41,315 nucleotides of DNA from an uncultured Clostridium sp. (GTDB lineage: Bacteria; Bacillota; Clostridia; TANB77; CAG-508). Of the stretch, positions 32,383 to 40,458 are shown in pieces; the first letter of the stretch is position 1, and every line of letters starts with the position of its first letter. The notes under the pieces are model-generated. The model was not told where the DNA came from. It did no database searches and worked only from the letters and a program-made list of their open reading frames with translations. The position numbers and the translations under genes are program-made. The DNA is taken from contig CANDRW010000016.1 of the NCBI GenBank assembly GCA_947388675.1, positions 1-41,315 of the forward strand. The letters are read 5' to 3'.

Positions 32383-33906
32383 TTATAATACAACTAATAC
32401 TGGTCTAAAGCTACAATTTGTAGCTGGCTCTCCACTATTTGCATTGAAAGCATAAGGTCCTGCTAAACTGCTACTTCCATAATCTCCGCCACGTATCATA
32501 AATGGCATCTGTGTACTTGGAAATTGTGAAAATTCTGCATTCCAGCTATCATCCCAGTTAGAAATACTATTGCTTGATACTTCATAAATGCTATCCCCAT
32601 ATTTATCTTTATTGGCTCCATAGTTGCTTGTAGCATCATCACTGCTTGCAACTGCATAATTAAATTTTGTTTTATTTGCACCTTTAATGAGTACATCACC
32701 ATAAGTATATCTGTTGTTATTACTAATTGCTCCATCTGTTCCTGGCTCTTTCACATACCCATTTTCTAGGTAACTTGCTGTATATTCCCAAGCTCCACCT
32801 GCCATATCATAAATTCCTGTGACATTGCCTGTGGAACTTGCTTGCATTCCCTGTTCACTCGTATAATTAGTATCTACGCCTGTGTTTTGACTAGATGTAG
32901 CTGCATTTCCTGCTGAACCTGTAATATAACTTCCACTATTATTAATCCATATTTCACTATTTTTTCCATAAACGCTTTGGCTTAAATATGCTACTGCTCC
33001 CCATTCTGTATTCTTCATCAAATGACTATTTAAGGTTGGCATATAATTTAAACAAACAGAATAGCTTGTCCCAATTTGAATATTTCTCCAACTAGTTACT
33101 CCTGGTTTTACTTGTAATGTTTTTGTTGTTACATTGGTATTCTCCGAACCTGTATTTTCTGAGGTTGTACATTCTGTATGGCTTGCTTCAAATTTTGCTA
33201 CCCATATTCCTGTTACACTTTGTTCATATTGAAATGCTGGGTGTACAACATATCCATCTGGGAAAGAAGTATAATTTTGAGTCGTTCCTGCGTTATATTC
33301 TACAATTACTGGACCTTCTTTGATTGGGTTATTGGTTGCTTCTTTTAAGAAACAAATATCCACTGTACCTGTAATAGAATCTCCGCCTTTATGATAATTT
33401 TGTGTAATTTTATAGGCATATCTTGGAATCCAAACAAACATGCTTCCTACACTCGTTACTCTTTTTCCTTTCATCTCTTGCATTGTTGCTGTTGTAACAT
33501 CTATAATACCTTCTACTGTTAAACCATCTGTTAATATGACATTAGCCCATTGTTTCCCTCTATAATTATACCAATTTTCATCACTACTATCCGTTACTAC
33601 CCAAGAACCATTTTGCCACTTTACTGGTATCATACCTTCTTTTAGTTTTGGACTATTCACACTTTCATCTAAATTAATTGCACTAATACCTGTTCCTGAT
33701 GATCCAACACTATCGATTAAATCATTCGTTTTCTCTTCTTCCTTTGTTGCTGCATTTTGTTGTGACTGTTGTGCTTCTTGTGCTGATTTTAAAAGACCTT
33801 GTCTACTTAATATTGTTCCTACACTAGCTCCAACAATTAATAATATAACGAGAATTGTAATTACTAATATTGTTAAGGTAATACCTTCTTGTTTTTTTAA
33901 GTTCAT
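32383..33906 (-). CDS. Pilin-like secreted protein with SUMF1/FGE-like C-terminal domain
   Basis: The 507-residue protein begins MNLKKQEGITLTILVITILVILL, resembling a type IV prepilin leader: short basic leader, cleavage after Gly8, then a hydrophobic helix (9-30). It lacks the Glu5 usual in true pilins. A helical linker follows. From about 150 onward the sequence matches the pattern of the formylglycine-generating-enzyme/C-type-lectin-like fold: SMFVWIPRYAYKI, GIYDMAGGAWEYTAS (compare YDMxGNVWEW) and C-terminal MIRGGDYGSSS ending in FRPVLVV (compare RGGSW ... GFR). No metal or copper ligands are obvious, so it is probably a binding rather than an enzymatic domain. I chose ATG 33906, with AAGGAGG upstream. 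Longer starts would overlap the mutS2 promoter. Confidence 0.75.
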   Translation of the reverse strand: MNLKKQEGITLTILVITILVILLIVGASVGTILSRQGLLKSAQEAQQSQQNAATKEEEKTNDLIDSVGSSGTGISAINLDESVNSPKLKEGMIPVKWQNGSWVVTDSSDENWYNYRGKQWANVILTDGLTVEGIIDVTTATMQEMKGKRVTSVGSMFVWIPRYAYKITQNYHKGGDSITGTVDICFLKEATNNPIKEGPVIVEYNAGTTQNYTSFPDGYVVHPAFQYEQSVTGIWVAKFEASHTECTTSENTGSENTNVTTKTLQVKPGVTSWRNIQIGTSYSVCLNYMPTLNSHLMKNTEWGAVAYLSQSVYGKNSEIWINNSGSYITGSAGNAATSSQNTGVDTNYTSEQGMQASSTGNVTGIYDMAGGAWEYTASYLENGYVKEPGTDGAISNNNRYTYGDVLIKGANKTKFNYAVASSDDATSNYGANKDKYGDSIYEVSSNSISNWDDSWNAEFSQFPSTQMPFMIRGGDYGSSSLAGPYAFNANSGEPATNCSFRPVLVVL

Positions 33907-33930
33907 CTTCTGTTTTCCTCCTTGATTTGC

Positions 33931-33959
33931 TTGTATTTTACCCATTTTTATGGCATAAT
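33931..33959 (+). promoter_or_regulatory. Promoter of mutS2
   Basis: TTGTAT (33931-33936), 17-nt spacer, TGGCATAAT (hexamer 33954-33959 with TGN extension), 40 nt before the mutS2 ATG. The divergent pilin-like gene starts only 93 bp away, so the two promoters overlap. Confidence 0.7.
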
Positions 33960-33998
33960 AGTACATACAAAATGATTTTTGAAAGGATACTATTACTC

Positions 33999-36416
33999 AT
34001 GGACTCATATCGTAAATTAGAATACAATCAAATTATACAAATAATCCAAGGATATTGCAAGACTTATCTTGGAAAAAAACGAAGCTTTCAAATGGAACCT
34101 TGTTTTACTTTTGAAGCAGTTCGTACTTCACTTTCTAAAACTATGGAAGCTAGCAAGCTTCTTTATCAAAATGGTCGTCCCCCTTTTTCAGAATTAAATG
34201 AATTGGAAATTCCTTTAAAAACTTTAGAAAGTAATCAAATTTTATCTGCTAGATCTCTTTTAGATTTGGCACATTTGTTAAAAGTTGCTAGAGAATTGAA
34301 AGAATATTTTAAATCTACTGCTGAACAAGAAGAAACTGAAAGCTTTTTACAAGAGTATTTTTATACACTCTATGCTAATGCAGCTATAGAGAGAAAAATT
34401 TTTGATAGGATTTTAGATGAAAACACTATCAGTGATAACGCTTCTTCTAAGCTTGCCAGTTTAAGAAGAAGTCGTAAAAACCTAGAGCAGGGAATTAAAG
34501 ATAAACTATCTTCTTTGATACATTCTGCCAACTACTCCAAATACTTAATGGAACCTGTGATTACCATACGTAATAACCGTTATGTTATTCCAGTCAAACA
34601 AGAATATCGTTCAAATATTCAGGGTTTTATTCATGATATTTCTTCAAGTGGTTCTACTGTCTATTTAGAACCAACCAGTGTATTTGAAGCCAATAACCAA
34701 ATTGCAAGTATTCGTATGGAAGAAGAGATTGAAATTGAAAAAATTTTAGAAGAATTAACTGTCCTTCTTTATGAAATATTAACAGAATTAAATCTAAATT
34801 TGTCTACGATTGGAACCTTGGATTTGCTATTTGCCAAAGCTAGATACGCTCAAAGTTATAACGGAGTTATGCCAATACTAAATCAAGAAAAAAAGATAAA
34901 TTTAATAAAAGCAAAACATCCCTTAATCGCTCCTAATGATGTTGTTCCAATAGATGTTTCCCTAGGAGAAACTTATACTTCTCTTATCATCACTGGTCCC
35001 AACACTGGTGGAAAAACAGTGGCTTTAAAAACACTTGGCTTATTGCTATTAATGGCATATTCAGGTATCCCCATCCCTTGTCATGAAGAAAGTCAAATTT
35101 GCGTATTTGACCATATTTTTTTAGACATTGGAGACGAACAAAATATTCAAGAATCTTTGAGTACTTTTTCTTCTCATATGCTTCATATTGTGCAAATTAC
35201 AGGGCAAGTAACCTCTAATAGCTTAATTCTATTAGATGAATTAGGTTCTGGAACAGATCCTATAGAAGGTGCTAGTTTGGCAATTAGTATTTTAGAATAC
35301 TTTGCTAAAGTAGGAGCCTTAGTTTCTTGTACTACCCACTACCAAGAATTAAAGGAATTTGCTTTAGTTACTGAAGGATTTGAAAATGCTAGTTTTGAAT
35401 TTGATGTAGAAAACCTAAAACCAACTTATCATTTGCTAGTTGGCATTCCTGGAAAGAGTAATGCTTTTGAGATTAGCAAACGTTTAGGTTTATCCCCTGC
35501 TATTATTGAAAGGGCTAACTCTTTCATTGAGCAAGACCATGCTTCTATTGAGGAAGTTTTAAAAAGTATTTATGAAGATAAGCTTACCATTGAAAAACAA
35601 AAAGAAGAAATACAGAAAAACTTAAATCAAGTTGAAGTTTTACGAAAATCTTTAGAACAAGACAATTCTGACTTATTGCAAAAAAGGCAAACAATGATAG
35701 ATGATGCGAAATCTGAGGCTAGAGATATCTTGTTTTCAGCTAAGGAAGAAGCAAATAGCATTTTACAAGAACTAAACAAAAACGAAGTAGATATTCGCAA
35801 AGCAAATAGGCTCCGAAATGAATTGAATGATAAAATAAAAGACTTAGGAAGCTCTACTACTAACCTTGTGAACTCACAACCATTGAGCAAAAATGATGTT
35901 CACCAAGGTCTTGAAGTATGGATTCCTTCTTTACAAAATTCAGGAACCATCTTAAGTAGCCATGCCACAAAAAATGACAAAGTTCAAGTACAAGTTGGAT
36001 TAGCTAAAATGAATTTGAAGTTAAATGAATTGAGCTTGATAAATACTTCTTCTACACAAAATAATGCCAAAATATCTAACATTGCTAAAAATACTAAAAA
36101 TTTTGAACATTTAAAAACAAACTCTTTTACTCATGGAAAGGTAACAACTAATCAAGACTCCAAAGCCAAATTTATCTCACCTGAAATCAATGTCATTGGT
36201 CAAAATGTAGATGACGCTATTTATGTAATTGATAAATATTTAGATAATTGTATTATGAGTGGTATGTCTCCTATTCGTATTGTTCATGGTAAAGGTACTG
36301 GAAAACTTCGTGAAGGTATTCATCAGTATTTGAAAAAACATTCTCATGTGAAGTCTTTTAGGCTTGGTACTTTTGGCGAAGGTGAAATGGGTGTGACTGT
36401 GGTGGAGTTAAAATAA
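33999..36416 (+). CDS. mutS2: Endonuclease MutS2 / ribosome-collision factor
   Basis: The 805-residue protein lacks the mismatch-recognition domain of MutS and starts directly with the core/lever region (YRKLEYNQIIQIIQGYC). ABC-type ATPase motifs: ITGPNTGGKTVALKTLG at about 331-347 and LILLDELGSGTDPIEGASLA for Walker B. A coiled-coil region follows (about 515-620), then a KOW-like segment and a C-terminal Smr nuclease domain (about 730-805) with RIVHGKGTGKLREGI. Family members suppress recombination or, in B. subtilis, split collided ribosomes. ATG 33999 has GAAAGGA upstream. It is one of few plus-strand genes here. Confidence 0.95.
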   Translation: MDSYRKLEYNQIIQIIQGYCKTYLGKKRSFQMEPCFTFEAVRTSLSKTMEASKLLYQNGRPPFSELNELEIPLKTLESNQILSARSLLDLAHLLKVARELKEYFKSTAEQEETESFLQEYFYTLYANAAIERKIFDRILDENTISDNASSKLASLRRSRKNLEQGIKDKLSSLIHSANYSKYLMEPVITIRNNRYVIPVKQEYRSNIQGFIHDISSSGSTVYLEPTSVFEANNQIASIRMEEEIEIEKILEELTVLLYEILTELNLNLSTIGTLDLLFAKARYAQSYNGVMPILNQEKKINLIKAKHPLIAPNDVVPIDVSLGETYTSLIITGPNTGGKTVALKTLGLLLLMAYSGIPIPCHEESQICVFDHIFLDIGDEQNIQESLSTFSSHMLHIVQITGQVTSNSLILLDELGSGTDPIEGASLAISILEYFAKVGALVSCTTHYQELKEFALVTEGFENASFEFDVENLKPTYHLLVGIPGKSNAFEISKRLGLSPAIIERANSFIEQDHASIEEVLKSIYEDKLTIEKQKEEIQKNLNQVEVLRKSLEQDNSDLLQKRQTMIDDAKSEARDILFSAKEEANSILQELNKNEVDIRKANRLRNELNDKIKDLGSSTTNLVNSQPLSKNDVHQGLEVWIPSLQNSGTILSSHATKNDKVQVQVGLAKMNLKLNELSLINTSSTQNNAKISNIAKNTKNFEHLKTNSFTHGKVTTNQDSKAKFISPEINVIGQNVDDAIYVIDKYLDNCIMSGMSPIRIVHGKGTGKLREGIHQYLKKHSHVKSFRLGTFGEGEMGVTVVELK

Positions 36417-36551
36417 ATATCGTTTTTCATGACTATCCCTCTTTTCTATTTTTACTATTAGAATTTTCTAAATTCCAAAGTATACAATTGTCTCTATTGC
36501 ATTTAATTTTACATAATAGTATTTCGCCATTAATGCATATGAGAAAAGCTC

Positions 36552-36580
36552 TTGCCATTTTACATAACGTGTGGTATAAT
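36552..36580 (+). promoter_or_regulatory. Promoter of the 126-residue membrane-protein gene
   Basis: TTGCCA (36552-36557), 17-nt spacer, TGGTATAAT (hexamer 36575-36580). The gene starts 33 nt further on. Layout and leader length match the promoter of the other small plus-strand gene at 26118-26146. Confidence 0.8.
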
Positions 36581-36613
36581 ACCCCTGTACATATTTTTAA
36601 GGAGGAATTTCTC

Positions 36614-36994
36614 ATGACTTTCAGCCGGAACTTTTTGAACCAAATCGCTTTTCCCTTCATGGTGGTTTCCATCATGCTCCTGCTTCTTTTTACCTTTTTG
36701 CTGCCCATCCCGCTGTTGCTTAACTTCTGGTATGGTATCGCAATCATCGTAATCGACATCGTCCTTTTGGTAAAAGCCTTTTTGTTCACCAAAACAACCG
36801 ATTTCCAATACATGATTTCGTATGACAGCAAGTATCTCATAATTGAGATACCTGGCAAAGAGCGGCACGTTTATAACAGAAATACCTTGCATATTGGTAA
36901 AGGTTCCAAGTATTTTTTGCTTCAAGATGGAGAAACTCAGCACGCCTATCTTTATAACAATAAGGTGTCTACATTCCTCGCCCAACTCGAATAG
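36614..36994 (+). CDS. Small membrane protein with soluble C-terminus, unknown function
   Basis: The 126-residue protein is not recognised. It has two close hydrophobic segments (about 9-31 and 34-57), then a soluble, beta-predicted tail of about 65 residues (YMISYDSKYLIIEIPGKERH, KGSKYFLLQDGETQHAYLY). AAGGAGG lies 8 nt before the ATG; the open frame extends further upstream but across the promoter. By hand count the region is about 41% G+C, clearly above the surrounding DNA, with codons such as CTG, CCC and CGG. With its own promoter and terminator, it forms a self-contained unit between mutS2 and the cyclophilin gene. Probably horizontally acquired. Confidence 0.75.
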   Translation: MTFSRNFLNQIAFPFMVVSIMLLLLFTFLLPIPLLLNFWYGIAIIVIDIVLLVKAFLFTKTTDFQYMISYDSKYLIIEIPGKERHVYNRNTLHIGKGSKYFLLQDGETQHAYLYNNKVSTFLAQLE

Positions 36995-37010
36995 AGTACA
37001 AAAAAAACGG

Positions 37011-37036
37011 AGTCCCAGTGATTTTTCACTGGGGCT
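37011..37036. terminator. Bidirectional terminator between small membrane gene and cyclophilin gene
   Basis: AGTCCCAGTG and CACTGGGGCT pair around ATTTTT. On the minus strand the stem is followed within a few bases by a run of eight T, ending the cyclophilin transcript. On the plus strand TTTGTTC follows, closing the small gene. Confidence 0.8.
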
Positions 37037-37048
37037 TTGTTCATAGTT

Positions 37049-37855
37049 CTATTGTACACTCATTCCATATTGTTGCATTAACCATGAATAGTAATCAAAT
37101 ACATCCATTGTTTCTGGTATTCCATAATCTGCACCATAAGTCTCTACACTAATGCTTTCAATCACAACATCTGTTTTAGGCTTATCTGCTTGAAGAGCAT
37201 TTCCCTCTTTATCCTTTGGAGCTTCTTCTCCCTCTTTTAATTCAGAACTTCTATAAGTTACATCTACCTTCTCTATTTTTTCTATAACTTCCATTCCCTC
37301 TATTACTTCACCAAATGCCGCATAAACACCATCTAAAGAAGTAGTATCTTTTGTCATAATAAAGAATTGAGAACCTGCTGAGTTATATCCCTCTTCTGTT
37401 TTTCCCATTTGGCTATAATCTGACCTTGCCATAGAAATAACACCTTTTTTATGTTTTAAGGTATTTTTTGTATAACCATTTGCTATAAATTCACCTTTAA
37501 TTGCATATTCTTTATCAATTGCTACCTCATCTTGGATATTACTTAATTTTGGAGAACCTGAACCTACACCATTGATATCTCCACCTTGTATCATGAAGTC
37601 TGGAATCGTTCTATGGAAAGTTAATCCATTATAAAATCCACGGTTTGCTAAACGAATAAAATTAGCAACTGTATTTGGTGCTTTATCTGGGTATAATTCA
37701 ATCTTCACTTCTCCATAATCTTTTACTATCATTGTTGCCACTGGGTTTGGATAACTAACTGTTGCTTTTTTGTAAAATCCATATCCAACAAATCCAATTC
37801 CTACTAAAGCTAATATAATAAGTATTATTAATACTATTCTTAAAAATATTTTCAT
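37049..37855 (-). CDS. Membrane-anchored cyclophilin-type peptidyl-prolyl isomerase
   Basis: The 268-residue protein catalyses cis-trans isomerisation of proline bonds, probably outside the membrane. A single N-terminal hydrophobic helix (about 5-28) lacks a lipobox Cys, so it is a membrane anchor. The cyclophilin domain shows IELYPDKAPNTVANFIRLANRGFYNGLTFHR (catalytic Arg), DFMIQGGD and SAGSQFFIM, with AAFGEVIEGMEVIEKI near the end. An insertion DNIQDEVAIDKEY-like segment and a 60-residue C-terminal tail are extra. It follows disA by 39 bp, with GGAGG before the ATG. Confidence 0.92.
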   Translation of the reverse strand: MKIFLRIVLIILIILALVGIGFVGYGFYKKATVSYPNPVATMIVKDYGEVKIELYPDKAPNTVANFIRLANRGFYNGLTFHRTIPDFMIQGGDINGVGSGSPKLSNIQDEVAIDKEYAIKGEFIANGYTKNTLKHKKGVISMARSDYSQMGKTEEGYNSAGSQFFIMTKDTTSLDGVYAAFGEVIEGMEVIEKIEKVDVTYRSSELKEGEEAPKDKEGNALQADKPKTDVVIESISVETYGADYGIPETMDVFDYYSWLMQQYGMSVQ

Positions 37856-37894
37856 AAGTTTCCTCCTAATTTTTTACTCTTTGAGATTATACAA

Positions 37895-38971
37895 TTACAT
37901 CATTAAATTGTCAAATACAAATTGTTCTTGCATACGTTTTAATGATTGCCTAATGGTTCTTGCTCTAATCTCTCCAATTCCATCAACATCGTCTAACTGT
38001 TGTAGATCTGCAGCTAGTATGTGTTGGAAAGATTTAAAGCTCTTAATTAAATTTTCTACAATGTTGCTTGGCATTCTTGGAATTTTGTTAAGCACACGAT
38101 ATCCTCTTGTATAAACACCAACTTCATCATAATTATCAAACGCACCATATCCTAGACTTTTTGCAATTCTTTCTGCAATTAGCAAATCATCTCTATCTAA
38201 ATTTCTAATCTCTTCTAATATTCTTTCTGCTGTACGCTTCTTACCTGGTGCAATATAGTCTTTAATAATATATAACTCTTCTTTTTCTAAATCACCAATT
38301 AATTCTTCTAATTGCATTTCAAGAAGTCTTCCCTCTACTCCTAACTCATAAATGGCCTTTTGAACTTCTTCTACTACTTTCATTACCATTTCTGCACGTT
38401 GAATACTATTAATCACATTTTCTAGAGTAACAATATCATTAAATTCATACTCATTCAAAAGTCCTAGCTTGTCATCAAATACCTTCTTGTATTTTTCCAC
38501 TGTTTGTAATGCTTGACTTGCCTTTGAAATTACTTTAGAAGTATCTTCTAACACATAACGTTGGCTTCCTTTAAAAATAGTAATAATGCTTCTTCTTTGT
38601 GAAATACTAATTACCAAGCTGTTGGTCTGCTTTGCCATACGCTCTGCTGTACGATGCCTTGTACCAGTTTCAGTAGTTGTTACATTAGAAGAAGGGATCA
38701 GTTGTGCATTAGCATACAAAATCTTTTTAAAGTCATCACTTAAGACAATAGCACCATCCATTTTGGCAAGCTCATATAACCTAGAAGAAGTATAGTCAAT
38801 ATCTAACCTAAATCCCCCATCCACTAACTCTAAAAGGTCCTTTGTTTCTCCAATGACAATTAAAGCACCTGTTTTTGCTTTTAAGATGTTTTCTAGTCCA
38901 TCACGAATTGGCGTACCTGGTGCAATCATCTTCAATACTTCTGTAATCAATTCCTCTTTCTTGACAGCCAC
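37895..38971 (-). CDS. disA: DNA integrity scanning diadenylate cyclase DisA
   Basis: Makes cyclic di-AMP from two ATP and pauses at branched DNA. The 358-residue octameric protein has the N-terminal DAC domain with MDGAIVLSDD (DGA at 72-74) and GTRHRTAERMA (RHR at 105-107), both active-site motifs. A helical spine follows, then C-terminal helix-hairpin-helix DNA-binding repeats (about 290-345, VDGIGEIRARTIRQSL). Length is normal. GTG start with GGAGGG upstream. The pairing radA-disA is conserved across Firmicutes, RadA being a regulator of DisA activity in Bacillus. Confidence 0.96.
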   Translation of the reverse strand: MAVKKEELITEVLKMIAPGTPIRDGLENILKAKTGALIVIGETKDLLELVDGGFRLDIDYTSSRLYELAKMDGAIVLSDDFKKILYANAQLIPSSNVTTTETGTRHRTAERMAKQTNSLVISISQRRSIITIFKGSQRYVLEDTSKVISKASQALQTVEKYKKVFDDKLGLLNEYEFNDIVTLENVINSIQRAEMVMKVVEEVQKAIYELGVEGRLLEMQLEELIGDLEKEELYIIKDYIAPGKKRTAERILEEIRNLDRDDLLIAERIAKSLGYGAFDNYDEVGVYTRGYRVLNKIPRMPSNIVENLIKSFKSFQHILAADLQQLDDVDGIGEIRARTIRQSLKRMQEQFVFDNLMM

Positions 38972-38983
38972 TTTGCTCCCTCC

Positions 38984-40210
38984 TTATTTTAACCCCACTG
39001 CTCTCATAGCATCATTTACATCTTTGACCCCTATTATATCTAAATCATACTTTTCTTTCAATAGTTTTTTATTACTTTCTGGAATAATACACTTTTTAAA
39101 CCCAAGTTTTTCCGCTTCTTTTAGTCTTTTATCAATCAAATTCACTGCTCTTACCTCTCCTGTAAGCCCCACTTCTCCAATAATAGCAGTAGTTTTATCT
39201 ATACTCACATTTTTATAACTAGAAGCACAAACAATTACCATTCCTAAATCCACTGCTGGTTCACTAATTTTAATACCACTCACTACATTTAGATAAATGT
39301 CTTGTGAACTTAAAGGAATTCCCGCTCTTTTTTCTAATACCGCCACTAAAATTGTTAGTCTGTTATAGTCAATTCCATTTGCGGTTCTTCTTGGGAAACC
39401 AAAAATCGTTGGTGTTGTCAATGCCTGCAATTCAATTAGTAATGGTCTTGTTCCCTCCATACTCGCTACAATCACTGAACCTGGAGGGTTGTCCTCTCTT
39501 TCTGAAATTAATACAGAAGACGGATTGGTAATTTCCACCATTCCCTCACTTTGCATTTCAAACATACCTACTTCATTGGTAGAACCAAAACGATTTTTCA
39601 CACTACGTAAAATACGATAAGAAAAATATCTTTCTCCTTCTAAATATAGCACGGTATCTACCATGTGTTCTAACACCCTTGGTCCTGCAATATTTCCTTC
39701 TTTCGTTACATGTCCAATAATAATGGTGGTAATATCACTTCCTTTGCAAACTCTCATCACACGTGATGTAATTTCACGTACTTGGCTAACAGTTCCAGCA
39801 GCTGCTGAAATCTCATCAGAATACATGGTTTGAATAGAATCGATAATTACTAACTTTGGTTTCATTTCTAAAATATTATTCTCTATTAACTCTATATCTG
39901 TTTCTCCTAAAAATAAGATATCATCATTATGAATACCTAGTCTATCTGCTCTTAGTTTAATTTGCTCTGCTGACTCTTCTCCTGAAACATATAGTACTTT
40001 TCCTTCTCCTTGTACTTTATCACAAAGTTGCAAAATCAAAGTAGATTTACCAATTCCTGGCTCTCCACCAACTAATACTAAGGAGCCTTTTACTAAGCCT
40101 CCTCCTAATACTCTATCTAATTCTCCAATCCCTGTGTGTGTACGAACTGCATCTTTTCCTACAACCTCATTCAAAGCCTTTGGAGTAACTGACCTACTTT
40201 TTTTATCCAT
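38984..40210 (-). CDS. radA: DNA repair protein RadA, ATPase and Lon-like part (frameshifted from its zinc finger)
   Basis: A RecA-like branch-migration helicase in recombinational repair. This frame (408 residues) contains GEPGIGKST (Walker A, 49-57), the KNRFGSTNEVG motif unique to RadA and a C-terminal Lon-protease-like domain (VSGIKISEPAVDLGM, GEVGLTGEVRAV). It lacks the N-terminal zinc finger, which is encoded just upstream in another frame (40215-40346). No ribosome site precedes 40210. Reading through by deleting one A of the AAA at 40227-40229 (minus strand) gives [13 protein letters not shown] and a normal full-length RadA of about 450 residues. Either a sequence error or a real mutation. 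Confidence 0.92.
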   Translation of the reverse strand: MDKKSRSVTPKALNEVVGKDAVRTHTGIGELDRVLGGGLVKGSLVLVGGEPGIGKSTLILQLCDKVQGEGKVLYVSGEESAEQIKLRADRLGIHNDDILFLGETDIELIENNILEMKPKLVIIDSIQTMYSDEISAAAGTVSQVREITSRVMRVCKGSDITTIIIGHVTKEGNIAGPRVLEHMVDTVLYLEGERYFSYRILRSVKNRFGSTNEVGMFEMQSEGMVEITNPSSVLISEREDNPPGSVIVASMEGTRPLLIELQALTTPTIFGFPRRTANGIDYNRLTILVAVLEKRAGIPLSSQDIYLNVVSGIKISEPAVDLGMVIVCASSYKNVSIDKTTAIIGEVGLTGEVRAVNLIDKRLKEAEKLGFKKCIIPESNKKLLKEKYDLDIIGVKDVNDAMRAVGLK

Positions 40211-40214
40211 ACCA

Positions 40215-40346
40215 CTACCGTGTATCTTTGGCTAACTTTTCTTCGTAAAAACTATTCCATTCATTACACCCTGGGCATTTTCCTAGCCATTTGGTAGACT
40301 CGTAGCCACAACTACTACATACAAATACTGTTTTCGTTTTTGCCAT
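40215..40346 (-). CDS. radA: RadA N-terminal zinc finger, separated by a frameshift
   Basis: A 43-codon frame encodes [20 protein letters not shown] followed by [17 protein letters not shown], the C4 zinc ribbon that begins every RadA (Cys10, Cys13, Cys24, Cys27). AAGGAG lies upstream of the ATG at 40346, so this is the true radA start. The frame ends at a TAG (40215-40217) just before the ATPase frame. Confidence 0.92.
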   Translation of the reverse strand: MAKTKTVFVCSSCGYESTKWLGKCPGCNEWNSFYEEKLAKDTR

Positions 40347-40363
40347 TTGCTCGCTCCTTTTCA

Positions 40364-40456
40364 TGTCAGTTTAGGGGACGTTCTTTAAAACTGACAAAAG
40401 TGTCAGTTAAACCTACGTCCCTAAAAGTGACAAAAGTGTCAGTTTTTGGGACACAC
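40364..40456. repeat. Array of three REP-like units next to the RAYT gene
   Basis: Three units, each beginning TGTCAG: 40364-40396, 40401-40432 and a half unit 40437-40456, joined by AAAG spacers. The second, inverted, matches the first half of the 50-nt elements at 25676 and 32168. The third shares 17 contiguous bases (TGTCCCAAAAACTGACA, minus strand) with 32168-32217. The array fills the gap between radA and the RAYT stop codon. Confidence 0.85.
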
Positions 40457-40458
40457 TT

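Noticed and set aside
32383-33906. Diversity-generating retroelement target
   Set aside because: The C-terminal fold pattern is suggestive, but there is no reverse transcriptase or template repeat in the window.
36433-36985. Minus-strand frames of about 141 residues opposite the small membrane-protein gene
   Set aside because: The plus-strand gene has a consensus promoter, ribosome site and terminator. The minus frames have none and encode unlikely proteins.
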